From Flavobacteriia bacterium (lineage in GTDB: Bacteria; Bacteroidota; Bacteroidia; Flavobacteriales; Schleiferiaceae), in the NCBI GenBank assembly GCA_013373425.1, contig JABXHW010000024.1, forward strand, positions 1 to 56,412: a stretch of 56,412 nt of DNA. The letters run 5' to 3'. Below the pieces are notes generated by a model. It searched no databases, was not told the origin of the DNA, and saw nothing but the letters and a program-made list of their open reading frames with translations. Positions within the stretch are counted from its first letter, which is position 1. Each line of letters starts with the position of its first letter. The translations under genes and the position numbers were made by a program. This document shows positions 9,491-18,676 of the stretch, one piece after another.

Positions 9491-10643
9491 AGTCCCTTTT
9501 CCCCCAAGAGATGGCAGCACCATCGCCATGGCGAGTCACATTCGTGGTTTACTCGCAAATGAGGCCGAGGTTACTGTATTGGCTCTGAACACAGTGAAGC
9601 ACAGGGTTTCTGAACTTCCCACGAACACGCCTGTAGGTGTTGAGTGGGAAATTATCGATTGCGATACCACCCCCAATATCCCAGGTCTACTCTGGAATAC
9701 CCTCTTTTCGAAAGAGAGTTACATGGTGTCTAGATTTAACCGAAGAGATGTTCGCCAGAAGTTAGAAACACTCCTTCAGAACAACGCATTCGACGTTGTC
9801 ATTCTGGAGGGATTGTTCATGACTCCATATATCAAGACCATCAAGTCATTCAACATCCCGGTCTACCTTAGAGCGCATAATGTTGAGCATCAAATTTGGA
9901 ATCGTCAGATAGAACAAGAGTCTTCGTCCCTACGAAAGGCCATTCTCAGCATTCAAAACAGGCGTCTCAAAAGCTTTGAGGAACAAATGACGCCTGCCGT
10001 TGATGGTGTTATTGCTATTACCGAGGTAGATGCAGAATGGTATCGCACGCTTCTATCAAAGGATAAGGTATATGTGATGCCGACAGGTATCGATCCGAGT
10101 ATCTATCCAAATTTCGAATCCAAGAGTCCAGATGTGTTCCATTTAGGTGCCATGGACTGGATTCCAAATGTAGATGGCATTGAGTGGTTCGCTAAGAGCG
10201 TTTGGCCTGAAGTGCTGAAGCGCAATGCACAGACGAGTTTCCACCTTGCAGGTCGAGATTCTGAAAAGCTCAACCTCCATGATCCTTCTCGTGGATTCTT
10301 TGTGGAGGGTAAGGTTGAAGATGCATCCAAATTCTATGAGAAACACGGCATCTTCGTAGTTCCATTGCGTGCTGGCAGCGGTATGCGAATCAAGGTTCTC
10401 GAAGCTATGGCCTATGGAAAAGCGATTGTTGGCACAAGTATCGGTGTTGAGGGAATCCCTTTTGAAAATGGCATCCACGGACTGACTGCGAACACCGAAA
10501 CTGAATTTGCAGACGCCATTGCAAAGCTTCTACGATCGCCTGAGCTCCGCACAGAACTGGGACAAAATGCACGTAAACTCATTCATTCTGAGTTTAACGA
10601 ATCCCAACTCGCCAAAGAACTCCTTAACTTCCTCAACAAATGA
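9462..10643 (+). CDS. Glycosyltransferase family 4-like protein
   Basis: Predicted GT-B retaining glycosyltransferase for surface polysaccharide or LPS sugars; donor and acceptor are unknown. The 393 residues open with MRKILLLSNKVPFPPRDG (GT4-type N-terminal Rossmann domain), contain YLRAHNVEHQIW near 140, and in the C-terminal domain carry a GT4-like site: FVVPLRAGSGMRIKVLEAM followed by GKAIVGTSIGVEGI. This resembles exosortase/PEP-CTERM-type GT4 enzymes. It overlaps lptG by 29 bp and the next glycosyltransferase by 4 bp (ATGA). The pair separates lptG from ribBA, which are usually adjacent in relatives. Confidence 0.88.
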   Translation: MRKILLLSNKVPFPPRDGSTIAMASHIRGLLANEAEVTVLALNTVKHRVSELPTNTPVGVEWEIIDCDTTPNIPGLLWNTLFSKESYMVSRFNRRDVRQKLETLLQNNAFDVVILEGLFMTPYIKTIKSFNIPVYLRAHNVEHQIWNRQIEQESSSLRKAILSIQNRRLKSFEEQMTPAVDGVIAITEVDAEWYRTLLSKDKVYVMPTGIDPSIYPNFESKSPDVFHLGAMDWIPNVDGIEWFAKSVWPEVLKRNAQTSFHLAGRDSEKLNLHDPSRGFFVEGKVEDASKFYEKHGIFVVPLRAGSGMRIKVLEAMAYGKAIVGTSIGVEGIPFENGIHGLTANTETEFADAIAKLLRSPELRTELGQNARKLIHSEFNESQLAKELLNFLNK

Positions 10644-11818
10644 TTGTTGCGGAAATTTCATTTTGGTCAACTATCGGATTGGTACTCTGGAGTTACCTTG
10701 GGTATCCAGCGTTGCTTGCCCTTTTGGCCCCAAAATCTTCAACCGATGCACTCGATTTGGATTCGAAGCCGGAGGTCGATGTCATTTTCGCTGCCTATAA
10801 TGAAGAGTCTGTCATCGAAGACAAAATTCACTCTATTTTCAGCGGTAGCTATCCTTCAGAGAAACTGCACGTCCACATTGGAAGTGACGCCAGCACTGAT
10901 GCCACGGATGAAATTGTGACTCGCCTCGAGAAGCAATATCCAACTTTGAAGCTACATAGAATGCCGGGCAGGACGGGTAAATCTGGGATCATCAATCATC
11001 TTGTTAGCATCAGCACCTCCCCTATCATTCTGGCATCAGACGCCAATATCTTCTTCGAGAGGGATATGATAAGTAGGATGGTGGCGAACATCCAACAGGA
11101 CAACGTAGCCTTGGTCGGCGGGAACATTGTGTATCGTGATGCAAGATCTGAGGGGATTGCCCAAGAGGAGAACTTCTACTTAGGGTATGAAAACACCATA
11201 AAGAGCAGAGAATCTAAACTATGGGGGTTTGCCCTCGGTGTTGAAGGAGGCTGCTACATGATTGAAAGAAATGCTTTTAGCACCATACCGCCCCTCACAT
11301 TCATGGAAGATTTTTACATGACCATGAGTGTACTTCAGCACGGTCATAACGTCAATTTTGATGCACAAGCGATTTGTACAGAAGATGTATCTGTTGATCG
11401 CAGTGAGGAATTCAAACGAAAGATTCGAATCTCTATAGGTAACTACCAGAATCTCAGTCGATTCAAGGGGATGGTTCTCCGCCGCTTCTGGCCGCTCGGG
11501 TTTGCATTCTTATCCCATAAGATCATACGATGGATTACTCCATTATTGATTTTATTCAATTTGATAGCCTGTGCAATTCTATCTGGTTTCGAGGATGACT
11601 GGATCTATCAAGCCGCACTACTTACACACCTCATATTACTTGCAACGTTCGCCATTGACGCTGTTCTTCCTCGTCTTGCCGGCAGAAGTTCAGTCATACG
11701 CTTCGTAGGTCATTTTTATTTGATGAACTTTGCACTTCTCAAAGGGTTGATTATTTATTTACAAGGAGTTGATACCAATGTCTGGCAGCCTACCAAAAGA
11801 GCCCAAAAGCGCTCTTAA
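10640..11818 (+). CDS. Glycosyltransferase family 2, membrane-anchored
   Basis: GT-A inverting glycosyltransferase, probably processive or acting on lipid-linked glycans. The 392 residues have an N-terminal membrane helix (~1-25), the GT2 start VDVIFAAYNEESVIEDKI near 50, HIGSDASTDATDEI, ASDANIFFE (DxD-like metal site), an acceptor motif with MEDFYM near 225, and three C-terminal membrane helices (~300-385). It resembles the BcsA/HAS/IcaA-like topology. It lies between the GT4 gene and ribBA, overlapping both, so it is surely in the same transcript. Product unknown. Confidence 0.87.
   Translation: MIVAEISFWSTIGLVLWSYLGYPALLALLAPKSSTDALDLDSKPEVDVIFAAYNEESVIEDKIHSIFSGSYPSEKLHVHIGSDASTDATDEIVTRLEKQYPTLKLHRMPGRTGKSGIINHLVSISTSPIILASDANIFFERDMISRMVANIQQDNVALVGGNIVYRDARSEGIAQEENFYLGYENTIKSRESKLWGFALGVEGGCYMIERNAFSTIPPLTFMEDFYMTMSVLQHGHNVNFDAQAICTEDVSVDRSEEFKRKIRISIGNYQNLSRFKGMVLRRFWPLGFAFLSHKIIRWITPLLILFNLIACAILSGFEDDWIYQAALLTHLILLATFAIDAVLPRLAGRSSVIRFVGHFYLMNFALLKGLIIYLQGVDTNVWQPTKRAQKRS
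11763..11768 (+). promoter_or_regulatory. Shine-Dalgarno-like AAGGAG for ribBA
   Basis: AAGGAG lies 9 nt before the ATG at 11778, inside the end of the GT2 gene. Strong Shine-Dalgarno sites are uncommon in Bacteroidota; it supports the ATG at 11778 over an in-frame TTG at 11769. Confidence 0.5.
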
Positions 11819-12929
11819 CACCATAGAAGAAGCTATCGAAGATATTCGCAACGGCAAAGTTGTGATTGTTGTTGATGATGAGGACCGTGAAAACGAAGGT
11901 GACTTCGTGGCTGCGGCTGAAGTGGTAACCCCTGAAATGATCAACTTCATGGCTACACATGGCCGTGGTCTGATCTGTACCCCTCTTATCGATACTCGAT
12001 GTGACGAATTAGGTCTGAACCTAATGGTGAACAACAATACCGACCCATTACACACTCAATTTACAGTGAGTGTCGACTTGATTGGTGATGGTGTTACCAC
12101 GGGCATTTCTGCCGCAGATCGTGCTAAAACGGTAAAAGCCCTTGTGAATCCTGAAACCAAGCCAGAAGACCTCGGACGTCCTGGACATATCTTCCCACTC
12201 CGCGCAAAGCCAGGCGGTGTATTGAGAAGAACGGGACACACCGAAGCGGCCATCGACCTGGCTCGCCTCGCTGGAAAGTATCCTGCAGGTGTCATCGTTG
12301 AAATCATGAATGAAGATGGCACAATGGCGCGTCTTCCTCAACTCCTCGAAATAGCCGCTGAACACGGTTTGAAAGTGGTTTCTATTGAAGATTTGGTGGC
12401 CTATCGAATGCAAAAGGAGTCACTCATCCAAAAGAAGGAAGAGTTTGATATTGATACCGACTTTGGGAACTTCACCCTCCACGCATACGAGCAAACAACA
12501 AACGGTCAGGTTCACCTCGCACTCACTATGGGAGAGTGGGAAAAAGCAGAGCCAACCCTGGTCCGTGTTCACTCCTCGGGTGTTGGAAACGACATCTTCC
12601 ACTTACTCACACAATCTCCAGGTGTTCAACTTGAGAAAGCCATGAAGGCCGTACAGAATGAGGGCAAAGGTGTGATCGTATATATGAATCAACGTCAGCT
12701 TTCAGGCTCTTTGCTCGACAAGTTGCGTGCCTACAAAGAATCGCTCGATCAAGGAAGTACGCCTACTCCAAGTACTTCTTTCACTAAAGATTCTCGAGAT
12801 TACGGCATTGGAGCTCAGATTCTTCACGACTTAGGTGTTTCCAAGGTTCGCCTGCTTACCAACAATCCAATCAAGCGTGTGGGTATTGTAGGGTACGGTT
12901 TGGAGATTGTGGAGAATGTAACGATGTGA
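11778..12929 (+). CDS. ribB: RibBA-like protein: active DHBP synthase fused to degenerate GTP cyclohydrolase II domain
   Basis: The N-terminal half (~1-205) is 3,4-dihydroxy-2-butanone-4-phosphate synthase of riboflavin synthesis, with [10 protein letters not shown] at 33-42, [10 protein letters not shown] and [17 protein letters not shown], so it looks active. The C-terminal half (~225-383) aligns with GTP cyclohydrolase II ([36 protein letters not shown]). It lacks the three zinc Cys residues (the segment reads [13 protein letters not shown]) and the RQEGRGIGL site (reads [10 protein letters not shown]). This half is probably not a working cyclohydrolase, matching the RibBX-type architecture. 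A separate RibA elsewhere is expected. The start is the ATG at 11778, 383 residues. It is the last gene of the ftsK operon. Confidence 0.9.
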   Translation: MSGSLPKEPKSALNTIEEAIEDIRNGKVVIVVDDEDRENEGDFVAAAEVVTPEMINFMATHGRGLICTPLIDTRCDELGLNLMVNNNTDPLHTQFTVSVDLIGDGVTTGISAADRAKTVKALVNPETKPEDLGRPGHIFPLRAKPGGVLRRTGHTEAAIDLARLAGKYPAGVIVEIMNEDGTMARLPQLLEIAAEHGLKVVSIEDLVAYRMQKESLIQKKEEFDIDTDFGNFTLHAYEQTTNGQVHLALTMGEWEKAEPTLVRVHSSGVGNDIFHLLTQSPGVQLEKAMKAVQNEGKGVIVYMNQRQLSGSLLDKLRAYKESLDQGSTPTPSTSFTKDSRDYGIGAQILHDLGVSKVRLLTNNPIKRVGIVGYGLEIVENVTM

Positions 12930-12940
12930 TGAGGGTGTAG

Positions 12941-13004
12941 TAGTGACCTTGTGACCAAGTAACTAGGTAACTAGCTCACCAGGTAACTAGCTCACTAGCT
13001 ATCC
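12941..13004. repeat. Degenerate 8-bp tandem repeat array between convergent genes
   Basis: Eight consecutive octamers can be read in register: TAGTGACC, TTGTGACC, AAGTAACT, AGGTAACT, AGCTCACC, AGGTAACT, AGCTCACT, AGCTATCC. The rough consensus is AG(G/C)T(A/C)AC(C/T). AGGTAACT occurs exactly twice, and a 16-bp unit is repeated back to back (12965-12996) with one mismatch. The array fills nearly all the space between the ends of ribBA and tamB. It has no T-tract and no clear hairpin, so it is not an ordinary terminator. Confidence 0.8.
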
Positions 13005-13007
13005 ACT

Positions 13008-16000
13008 CTACCTCGCATCAGCAGATTCATCTTGATCTTCCAATTCCTCTTGGCCTTCTTGTCCCTCGTCCACTCTGGTTTCTTCTGGGCGGTAACCAAA
13101 GACCTTTTCGATTAAGTCGTTCCAAGTATTGAAGTCTGTTCGATAGAACACACCAACGCCTTGACTGTAAGAAGAAAGCTGAACCAGAGCTGGGTTGTTC
13201 TGATTGCTTCGGTTGAAGGCTCTCGCTCTAAATCGACCATCTTCTGTGATTTTGTACTCTACCTCAACGTCGCCAGTAGGATCTTGTTGAGTACCACTAT
13301 TCACTGGAATATCCACGTTCGTATTGAGAGTCAATCTATCATCCAACAATTGTGTAGAATAGCCAACTTCCCACTCTGTGCCCTGTGCGGCTTCGGGATC
13401 ATTCAAGTTGTCGTTGCTTTGGTAGGTAACATTAAAGTCGCCTATGTCTCCTAAGGATCGGTTTGCCCAACTCGACATCAGGTTTGTCAATTGGGTCACC
13501 CCTTGTGAGCCCACGTCTTCCACGATGGAGCCATTCGGATCCACAAAGCCATAACCAGCGAGAATAGAGAATGCATTCTCCGTAAGTTTATCCTGGTCAT
13601 TCAAGCGGTTTCGTATCTCCTCTTGCCAAGCTACAGGAGCATTTGGAACCTCGATATCAAACTCAATATTCGGGTTCATCAAATCGCCAGTGAGGTGCAT
13701 GATTAGGTTGACGCGGTAACGCTGACCTTCATATCCATTGACTTCAGAGACCATTCCGTAGAGTGAAGTTCTATCCTGGCGAATGGCACGTAAATCAATT
13801 TGAGCATCGAATGGATCACCGTTCCAGCGCAAAGTTGAGCCCGATTGAATCACGAAGGGCCTGCGGACTACATTCTGCAAGTTGAAGTTGTAGCGACCTT
13901 CAGAAACCTCATAATTCCCTAGAATACTCAAATCACCGGAGGGTGAAAGGCTAATTTTGATAAGGCCTTCGCCTTTGGCAATCATATCGCCACCTACTGT
14001 TTCATCCATTACCAGACGCACCTCGGCTTCAGGACGCATATTCGCATTTACGGTGATACTCAGCCCTCCAAGATCATCTACCTTCAATTCTCTTCTAAAC
14101 CCAAAAGCCGTAGAATCCTCACTCTCAGTAGGATCCACAAAGGTGATGAAGTCGCTTCGCCCCACTTCTGTTGCACTGGTAAGTGGTAGACGAATAGCAG
14201 TCCCCTCCTGTGCCTCAACGTCAATTCTCAAGTTCATTTGGTCGGTTGGTCCAATGATTCTAACCTTCCCTGAAGCAAACGCCTTACCATAGAAATATTG
14301 ATTTTCGCCTGCTTTCAAATCCATTCCAAGGAGTCGATCGGCATCAATCTCAAGGTCAAAGTTTAAATCGGATAGGTTGCGGTGATTGATAACACCCGAT
14401 GCATATCCTACAGACTGTTCCTTGGTATCTCTCATCTTCACTCGATCCAGCACAATCTGGCTTGAATTCAAGTGGACGATTGGACTTCCCTCAAAGTTGT
14501 AATCTGTTCCTAAGAACGGAATTGAGAAAGCCGCATTTGGCAAACGTAAATCACCATCCAAGGTAGGCTTGGCCAAGGTTCCAGCGATTTGAATCTTGCC
14601 TTCCACCGTACCTCTCAAGTTGTCCATTACACCTGCCAGGTATGGGTTGAAAGCGGAAAGCCTGAATCGACTTAAATCCAAATTGATGAGCAATGGATTG
14701 AGCGAGTCTTGGGCGATTCTACCAGATAGCGCAAAGGTCTGACGCGTACCCAATGTGATTCCACCTTGCAAGCGCTGTACGTTGTTCTGAATGTCCCAGT
14801 CGATATTTAAATCGAGATGACCGAGCTGTTGATCGTTTAATTCAAGACTGTCCACCTCTAACCTACCACCAACACTTGGATGGTTGAACAGGTCATTGAA
14901 GTACACCATGCCGTGAGCTTGACCTCTAAAGTAGGTGTTGGGTTCTCTTAGCAAGTAATTGACAATCGACAAATCAAGACCTACCAGCCTCGCTCTCAAG
15001 ATCTCATACGGTTCGGAAGACAGTGTTCCATTTAAGTATAGCTGTCCGTTGTTACCTTCAAACGCGTAATTATCAAAGACATATCGATTATCCTCAATCA
15101 ACAATTTATTGTCTGGACCAATTTCCAAAGTATCAATGCCGACGTTGAATATGGCCTCATTCCAATGCACGGCGAAGGTCTCTCGCTCTGGTTGCACGAC
15201 ATACCCATTGAAATGCAAATCGGAGTCAACAGAATCCTTGAGCAATGCGCGAACATCTACTAATGAGCTGTCCTTGAGGAAGGTTGCGCGAAAAGCAAGG
15301 TTGTCAGATTCGAAGTTATCCGCGGTGAATACACTTCTCACTTTAGCATTGGCCACATAACGGCCGTCGGCTCCTTTCAGTCTGAACTCTGAAGTGTCAA
15401 GATAGGTGCCATAGAGGTCCATTCCGGGGGAACTGAATCGAACATCCACGTAGTTGTTCTCAGATCTCAATGAGCCGTTCACCTTGGTTCCAGGAGCGAA
15501 TCGAATGCCAGGTAGGATCAAGGAAGTCAGGATATCGGTTTGTTTGAGTACCAGACGATAGTCGCAATTGATATCTATCAGTTCATCTGGTTCGTATGGG
15601 AAATGTTGATTAACCGAAGCTAGAGCCATCATTAAGGGTTGGTAAACATCCAGCAATTGGTACTGCCCCTCAATGTATCCATCAAGAATATCAGATGCGA
15701 TTTCGTTACGAGTAACGTTCCCGGCATTTGAGCTATTAAGGAAAACCTCATTGTATGCAAAAACCTCATCCGCTCTGCGATAAGTGATATCATCAATCTT
15801 GATGCTCCCCTGCCACCACTCTTGCTTGTAGAGCGAGAAATCCGCATCTACCTCTGCTGAGAACCAGCTGATGGTGTCGTTTATCAATCCGATACTATGG
15901 AGATCTGTTGAATCTACTATGGCCGTAAATGAAAGCGCGGCGGTATCGCGTGTAAAGTCTAGGAGGCCGTCGAAGTCGACATTTACTAAGTCATCATGAA

Positions 16001-17450
16001 TATGGAAATCACCGATAAACTTCCGATCGGCAACAACTCCTTCTACCGCTAGGTTGTTGATTTCTGATTGACGAAACTCCACTGCAGAGCCTTCCAAGTC
16101 TAACGATGCCGAAGCTGAACGCGGTGTCAGGCCTGATCCTTGTACACTTCCAGATGCTGTAATTCTACCTAGGTCTGTATTGTTCAACAAGGTGCCAGCA
16201 TCAAAACGCTTAATATCTACTTCACCTTCGTAGCTAGCCTTCTCTAGGTTACTTAGGTTGTTGAATGTGACATCAGCGGTCAGATCTCCCAGATTGGTCT
16301 GGAATGATCCATTGGAACTAAAGTCCTTCAATGTCCCTTCGAAATGCCCGTCGAATGTCACCGCCGTAAACAAACCCACCTCTTCCGGGAGCTCGTTCTC
16401 TAAGAATTGAGGAAGATAACGTTGCACATCTAAGCCAATCGTTGAACATCGGCCAACGTAGGCATCGATATAGAGTTGGTCTGGCGTGGTGCAATCCTTA
16501 AGGTACACATCACCGTAGAAACGCGTGCTTCCCAATCTTGCATCCACTTTCGTAGTTGTCAGGTCATTCACCAATCCTTGAAACTCGCCCTGAAACTGGA
16601 ACTTATCGAATTGTGGAAACTCAGGAATGTATGAGATAAACTCGTCAGAACTGACTTCAGCTTGAACAAACTCACCTTTCATCTGAACGGCATTTACGAA
16701 GTCGCTGAAATCGTTAAGTTCACTGTAGTTCAACCTTGCCGAACCTTTCACATGAGAATTATCCGTGTGAAACTCTAGGTCTTCGATGGACATATATTCT
16801 GCTTGGTAATCGGCACGACCACTGAACTGCAAGAGGTTGAAACGTCTATCGTCCTTATAGCGCAATTGCTCTACATCGGCGCTTACGTAAGCACCAATGA
16901 GCTCGAAATCACTTGCGCGAATTTCTCCATCGTAGAAATCTAGCCAGGTACATTCTTCACAGCCCAAGGGATGCTTGTAAAAATCAAATTCGGTTACGTT
17001 GATGTCTGCAACAGACATTTTGAAGACATTTCCCGTTGAGGCAGTAGTGTCGTTGAAGTGTTCTAACCAAATAGCAAAGTTGTAAAGATCATCTCCCTGA
17101 TACTTTCGCATTTGCAAATCACCTCCAGCTAGAGCTATCTCCCCTACCTTAAGGTGGTTGTTTTGAAAACCATTGAATTCAAACTTGATTTCCTTGGCGA
17201 AAATCAACGTATCGTTGTGATGATCTGGAGCATAAACCCCTCTTAAATAAGCGGTTCCCGGTAGCTGAATGGCTGCTGAAGCGATTTGAACTTCCACACC
17301 GTACTCACTCTCAAGATACTTAGCCGCCTCTTGTGCGATACGGGTTTGTACAGCCGGAATGGCTAAGATGAAGCCACATATGACAATCAGGGCCAATAGG
17401 ATACCTACGGTCCACTTAAAGAGTTTCCAAATCCGGCGAAGCTTAACCAT
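13008..17450 (-). CDS. tamB: TamB-like translocation and assembly module protein (DUF490/AsmA-like)
   Basis: TamB-type proteins bridge inner and outer membranes and support outer-membrane protein insertion or lipid transport. The 1480-residue protein has one N-terminal membrane helix (TVGILLALIVICGFILAIPAV), a very long beta-rich region (beta-taco-like repeats of short strands), and a conserved C-terminal DUF490 domain (~1100-1460). There the sequence SEGRYNFNLQNVVRRPFVI is typical. An acidic, Glu/Asp/Gln-rich tail ends the protein. The ATG at 17450 (MVKLRRIWKL) was chosen over a TTG at 17465. It is divergent from tsaD, the usual Bacteroidota arrangement. Confidence 0.92.
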   Translation of the reverse strand: MVKLRRIWKLFKWTVGILLALIVICGFILAIPAVQTRIAQEAAKYLESEYGVEVQIASAAIQLPGTAYLRGVYAPDHHNDTLIFAKEIKFEFNGFQNNHLKVGEIALAGGDLQMRKYQGDDLYNFAIWLEHFNDTTASTGNVFKMSVADINVTEFDFYKHPLGCEECTWLDFYDGEIRASDFELIGAYVSADVEQLRYKDDRRFNLLQFSGRADYQAEYMSIEDLEFHTDNSHVKGSARLNYSELNDFSDFVNAVQMKGEFVQAEVSSDEFISYIPEFPQFDKFQFQGEFQGLVNDLTTTKVDARLGSTRFYGDVYLKDCTTPDQLYIDAYVGRCSTIGLDVQRYLPQFLENELPEEVGLFTAVTFDGHFEGTLKDFSSNGSFQTNLGDLTADVTFNNLSNLEKASYEGEVDIKRFDAGTLLNNTDLGRITASGSVQGSGLTPRSASASLDLEGSAVEFRQSEINNLAVEGVVADRKFIGDFHIHDDLVNVDFDGLLDFTRDTAALSFTAIVDSTDLHSIGLINDTISWFSAEVDADFSLYKQEWWQGSIKIDDITYRRADEVFAYNEVFLNSSNAGNVTRNEIASDILDGYIEGQYQLLDVYQPLMMALASVNQHFPYEPDELIDINCDYRLVLKQTDILTSLILPGIRFAPGTKVNGSLRSENNYVDVRFSSPGMDLYGTYLDTSEFRLKGADGRYVANAKVRSVFTADNFESDNLAFRATFLKDSSLVDVRALLKDSVDSDLHFNGYVVQPERETFAVHWNEAIFNVGIDTLEIGPDNKLLIEDNRYVFDNYAFEGNNGQLYLNGTLSSEPYEILRARLVGLDLSIVNYLLREPNTYFRGQAHGMVYFNDLFNHPSVGGRLEVDSLELNDQQLGHLDLNIDWDIQNNVQRLQGGITLGTRQTFALSGRIAQDSLNPLLINLDLSRFRLSAFNPYLAGVMDNLRGTVEGKIQIAGTLAKPTLDGDLRLPNAAFSIPFLGTDYNFEGSPIVHLNSSQIVLDRVKMRDTKEQSVGYASGVINHRNLSDLNFDLEIDADRLLGMDLKAGENQYFYGKAFASGKVRIIGPTDQMNLRIDVEAQEGTAIRLPLTSATEVGRSDFITFVDPTESEDSTAFGFRRELKVDDLGGLSITVNANMRPEAEVRLVMDETVGGDMIAKGEGLIKISLSPSGDLSILGNYEVSEGRYNFNLQNVVRRPFVIQSGSTLRWNGDPFDAQIDLRAIRQDRTSLYGMVSEVNGYEGQRYRVNLIMHLTGDLMNPNIEFDIEVPNAPVAWQEEIRNRLNDQDKLTENAFSILAGYGFVDPNGSIVEDVGSQGVTQLTNLMSSWANRSLGDIGDFNVTYQSNDNLNDPEAAQGTEWEVGYSTQLLDDRLTLNTNVDIPVNSGTQQDPTGDVEVEYKITEDGRFRARAFNRSNQNNPALVQLSSYSQGVGVFYRTDFNTWNDLIEKVFGYRPEETRVDEGQEGQEELEDQDESADAR

Positions 17451-17477
17451 CAAAAGGTTGGGCAATTAATTGCTGAA

Positions 17478-17485
17478 CAAATCTA
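17478..17485 (-). promoter_or_regulatory. -7 box for tamB
   Basis: TAGATTTG on the minus strand fits TAnnTTTG and lies 27 bp before the tamB ATG. Confidence 0.5.
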
Positions 17486-17564
17486 CAAATATCAAGCCTT
17501 ACTCACGTTCAGGCTAGGCATGTTCACATGAGTTTAGCAATTGATTGCTATCGCTAGGATAACG

Positions 17565-17597
17565 TTGTAGACATCATGGTTCTTGTTCCTACCTTTG
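17565..17597 (+). promoter_or_regulatory. tsaD promoter: TTG -33 and TACCTTTG -7, nearly leaderless
   Basis: TTG at 17565-17567 and TACCTTTG at 17590-17597 are 22 bp apart, an acceptable Bacteroidota spacing. The box ends only 4 bp before the tsaD ATG at 17602, so the transcript would start at or within a few bases of the start codon. Confidence 0.6.
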
Positions 17598-17601
17598 CAA
17601 G

Positions 17602-18621
17602 ATGAAGGAAACGGAACTCATTCTTGCCATAGAATCTTCTTGCGATGACACATCTTGTGCGGTCCTCCGCGGCAAGCAAGTCCTCTCCAATGTGGTATCT
17701 GGACAAGAAGTTCACTCTGCATATGGAGGTGTAGTACCTGAGCTTGCAAGCCGTGCACATCAAGCGCATATCGTACCTGTAGTGAATGAAGCTTTGAAGA
17801 AGGCCGAAGTGAGCAAGGATGACCTTTCCGCCATTGCCTTTACGAGTGGTCCAGGCTTGATGGGCTCCTTATTGGTGGGCACCTCATTCGCCAAATCACT
17901 TAGTTTGGCACTAGATATCCCATTGATTGACGTGCATCACATGCGTGCCCACGTTCTCGCTCACCTCATCGAAGGAGATGACCTGAAGAATCCAGAGTTC
18001 CCATTCTTGTGCTTGACCGTGAGTGGAGGCCATACCCAAATCGTGCGAGTGGATAGTCCACTTGATATGACGGTACTTGGCGAAACCATTGATGATGCCG
18101 CAGGCGAGGCATTTGATAAAGCAGCCAAGCTATTAGGTCTTCCTTATCCTGGCGGACCTGAAATTGACAGACGAGCTGTTCTTGGAAATGCGGATGAAAT
18201 CACTTTTTCTAAGCCCAAAGTAAACAACCTCGATTTCAGTTTTAGCGGATTAAAAACAAGCATCTTATATACACTTCAAGCCAAACTCAAGGAAGACGAG
18301 GCGTATGTTCGAGATCATTTGGACGATATCTGTGCAGCAGTTCAGCAAACCATTATCGACATCCTAATGGACAAGTTGGTGAAGGCTACGAAGCAAACAG
18401 GTATTCGTCGTGTGGCAATAGCCGGAGGGGTTTCGGCGAATCGCGGTCTTCGCCACCGATTATATGAACTTTCGAAGAAGAATAATTGGGAGCTCTTCCT
18501 TCCTCCTTTTGAATTCACAACCGACAATGCCGCGATGATTGGCATCACAGGGTATTTCATGTGGAAAGCTGGCCACGTAGCTGATCTTAGTATCTCCGCA
18601 AAAGCTCGCATGAAATTATAG
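17602..18621 (+). CDS. tsaD: TsaD, tRNA N6-threonylcarbamoyladenosine transferase catalytic subunit
   Basis: TsaD (Kae1/Gcp family) moves the threonylcarbamoyl group onto A37 of ANN-reading tRNAs, acting with TsaB and TsaE. The 339 residues start LAIESSCDDTSCAVL (ASKHA phosphate 1 motif) and contain HHMRAHVLAH near 113 (metal His pair), CLTVSGGHTQIV, the segment DDAAGEAFDKAAKLLGLPYPG around 155-175, DFSFSGLKTS, and IAGGVSANRGLR near 275. Length is normal. It is divergent from tamB and followed on the same strand by the protease, rimK and rsmE genes. Confidence 0.97.
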   Translation: MKETELILAIESSCDDTSCAVLRGKQVLSNVVSGQEVHSAYGGVVPELASRAHQAHIVPVVNEALKKAEVSKDDLSAIAFTSGPGLMGSLLVGTSFAKSLSLALDIPLIDVHHMRAHVLAHLIEGDDLKNPEFPFLCLTVSGGHTQIVRVDSPLDMTVLGETIDDAAGEAFDKAAKLLGLPYPGGPEIDRRAVLGNADEITFSKPKVNNLDFSFSGLKTSILYTLQAKLKEDEAYVRDHLDDICAAVQQTIIDILMDKLVKATKQTGIRRVAIAGGVSANRGLRHRLYELSKKNNWELFLPPFEFTTDNAAMIGITGYFMWKAGHVADLSISAKARMKL

Positions 18622-18652
18622 TTCTCTTCACGTACCTTCGATTCGGTTTTAA

Positions 18653-18660
18653 TACGTTTG
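18653..18660 (+). promoter_or_regulatory. -7 box for the protease-rimK-rsmE transcript
   Basis: TACGTTTG fits TAnnTTTG and ends 16 bp before the ATG at 18677, so this trio can be transcribed independently of tsaD. Confidence 0.55.
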
Positions 18661-18676
18661 GTAAAAGAAATTTGAA

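Noticed and set aside
12941-13004. CRISPR array or insertion-sequence end
   Set aside because: Units are 8 bp and contiguous, with no spacers, no terminal inverted repeats and no transposase nearby.
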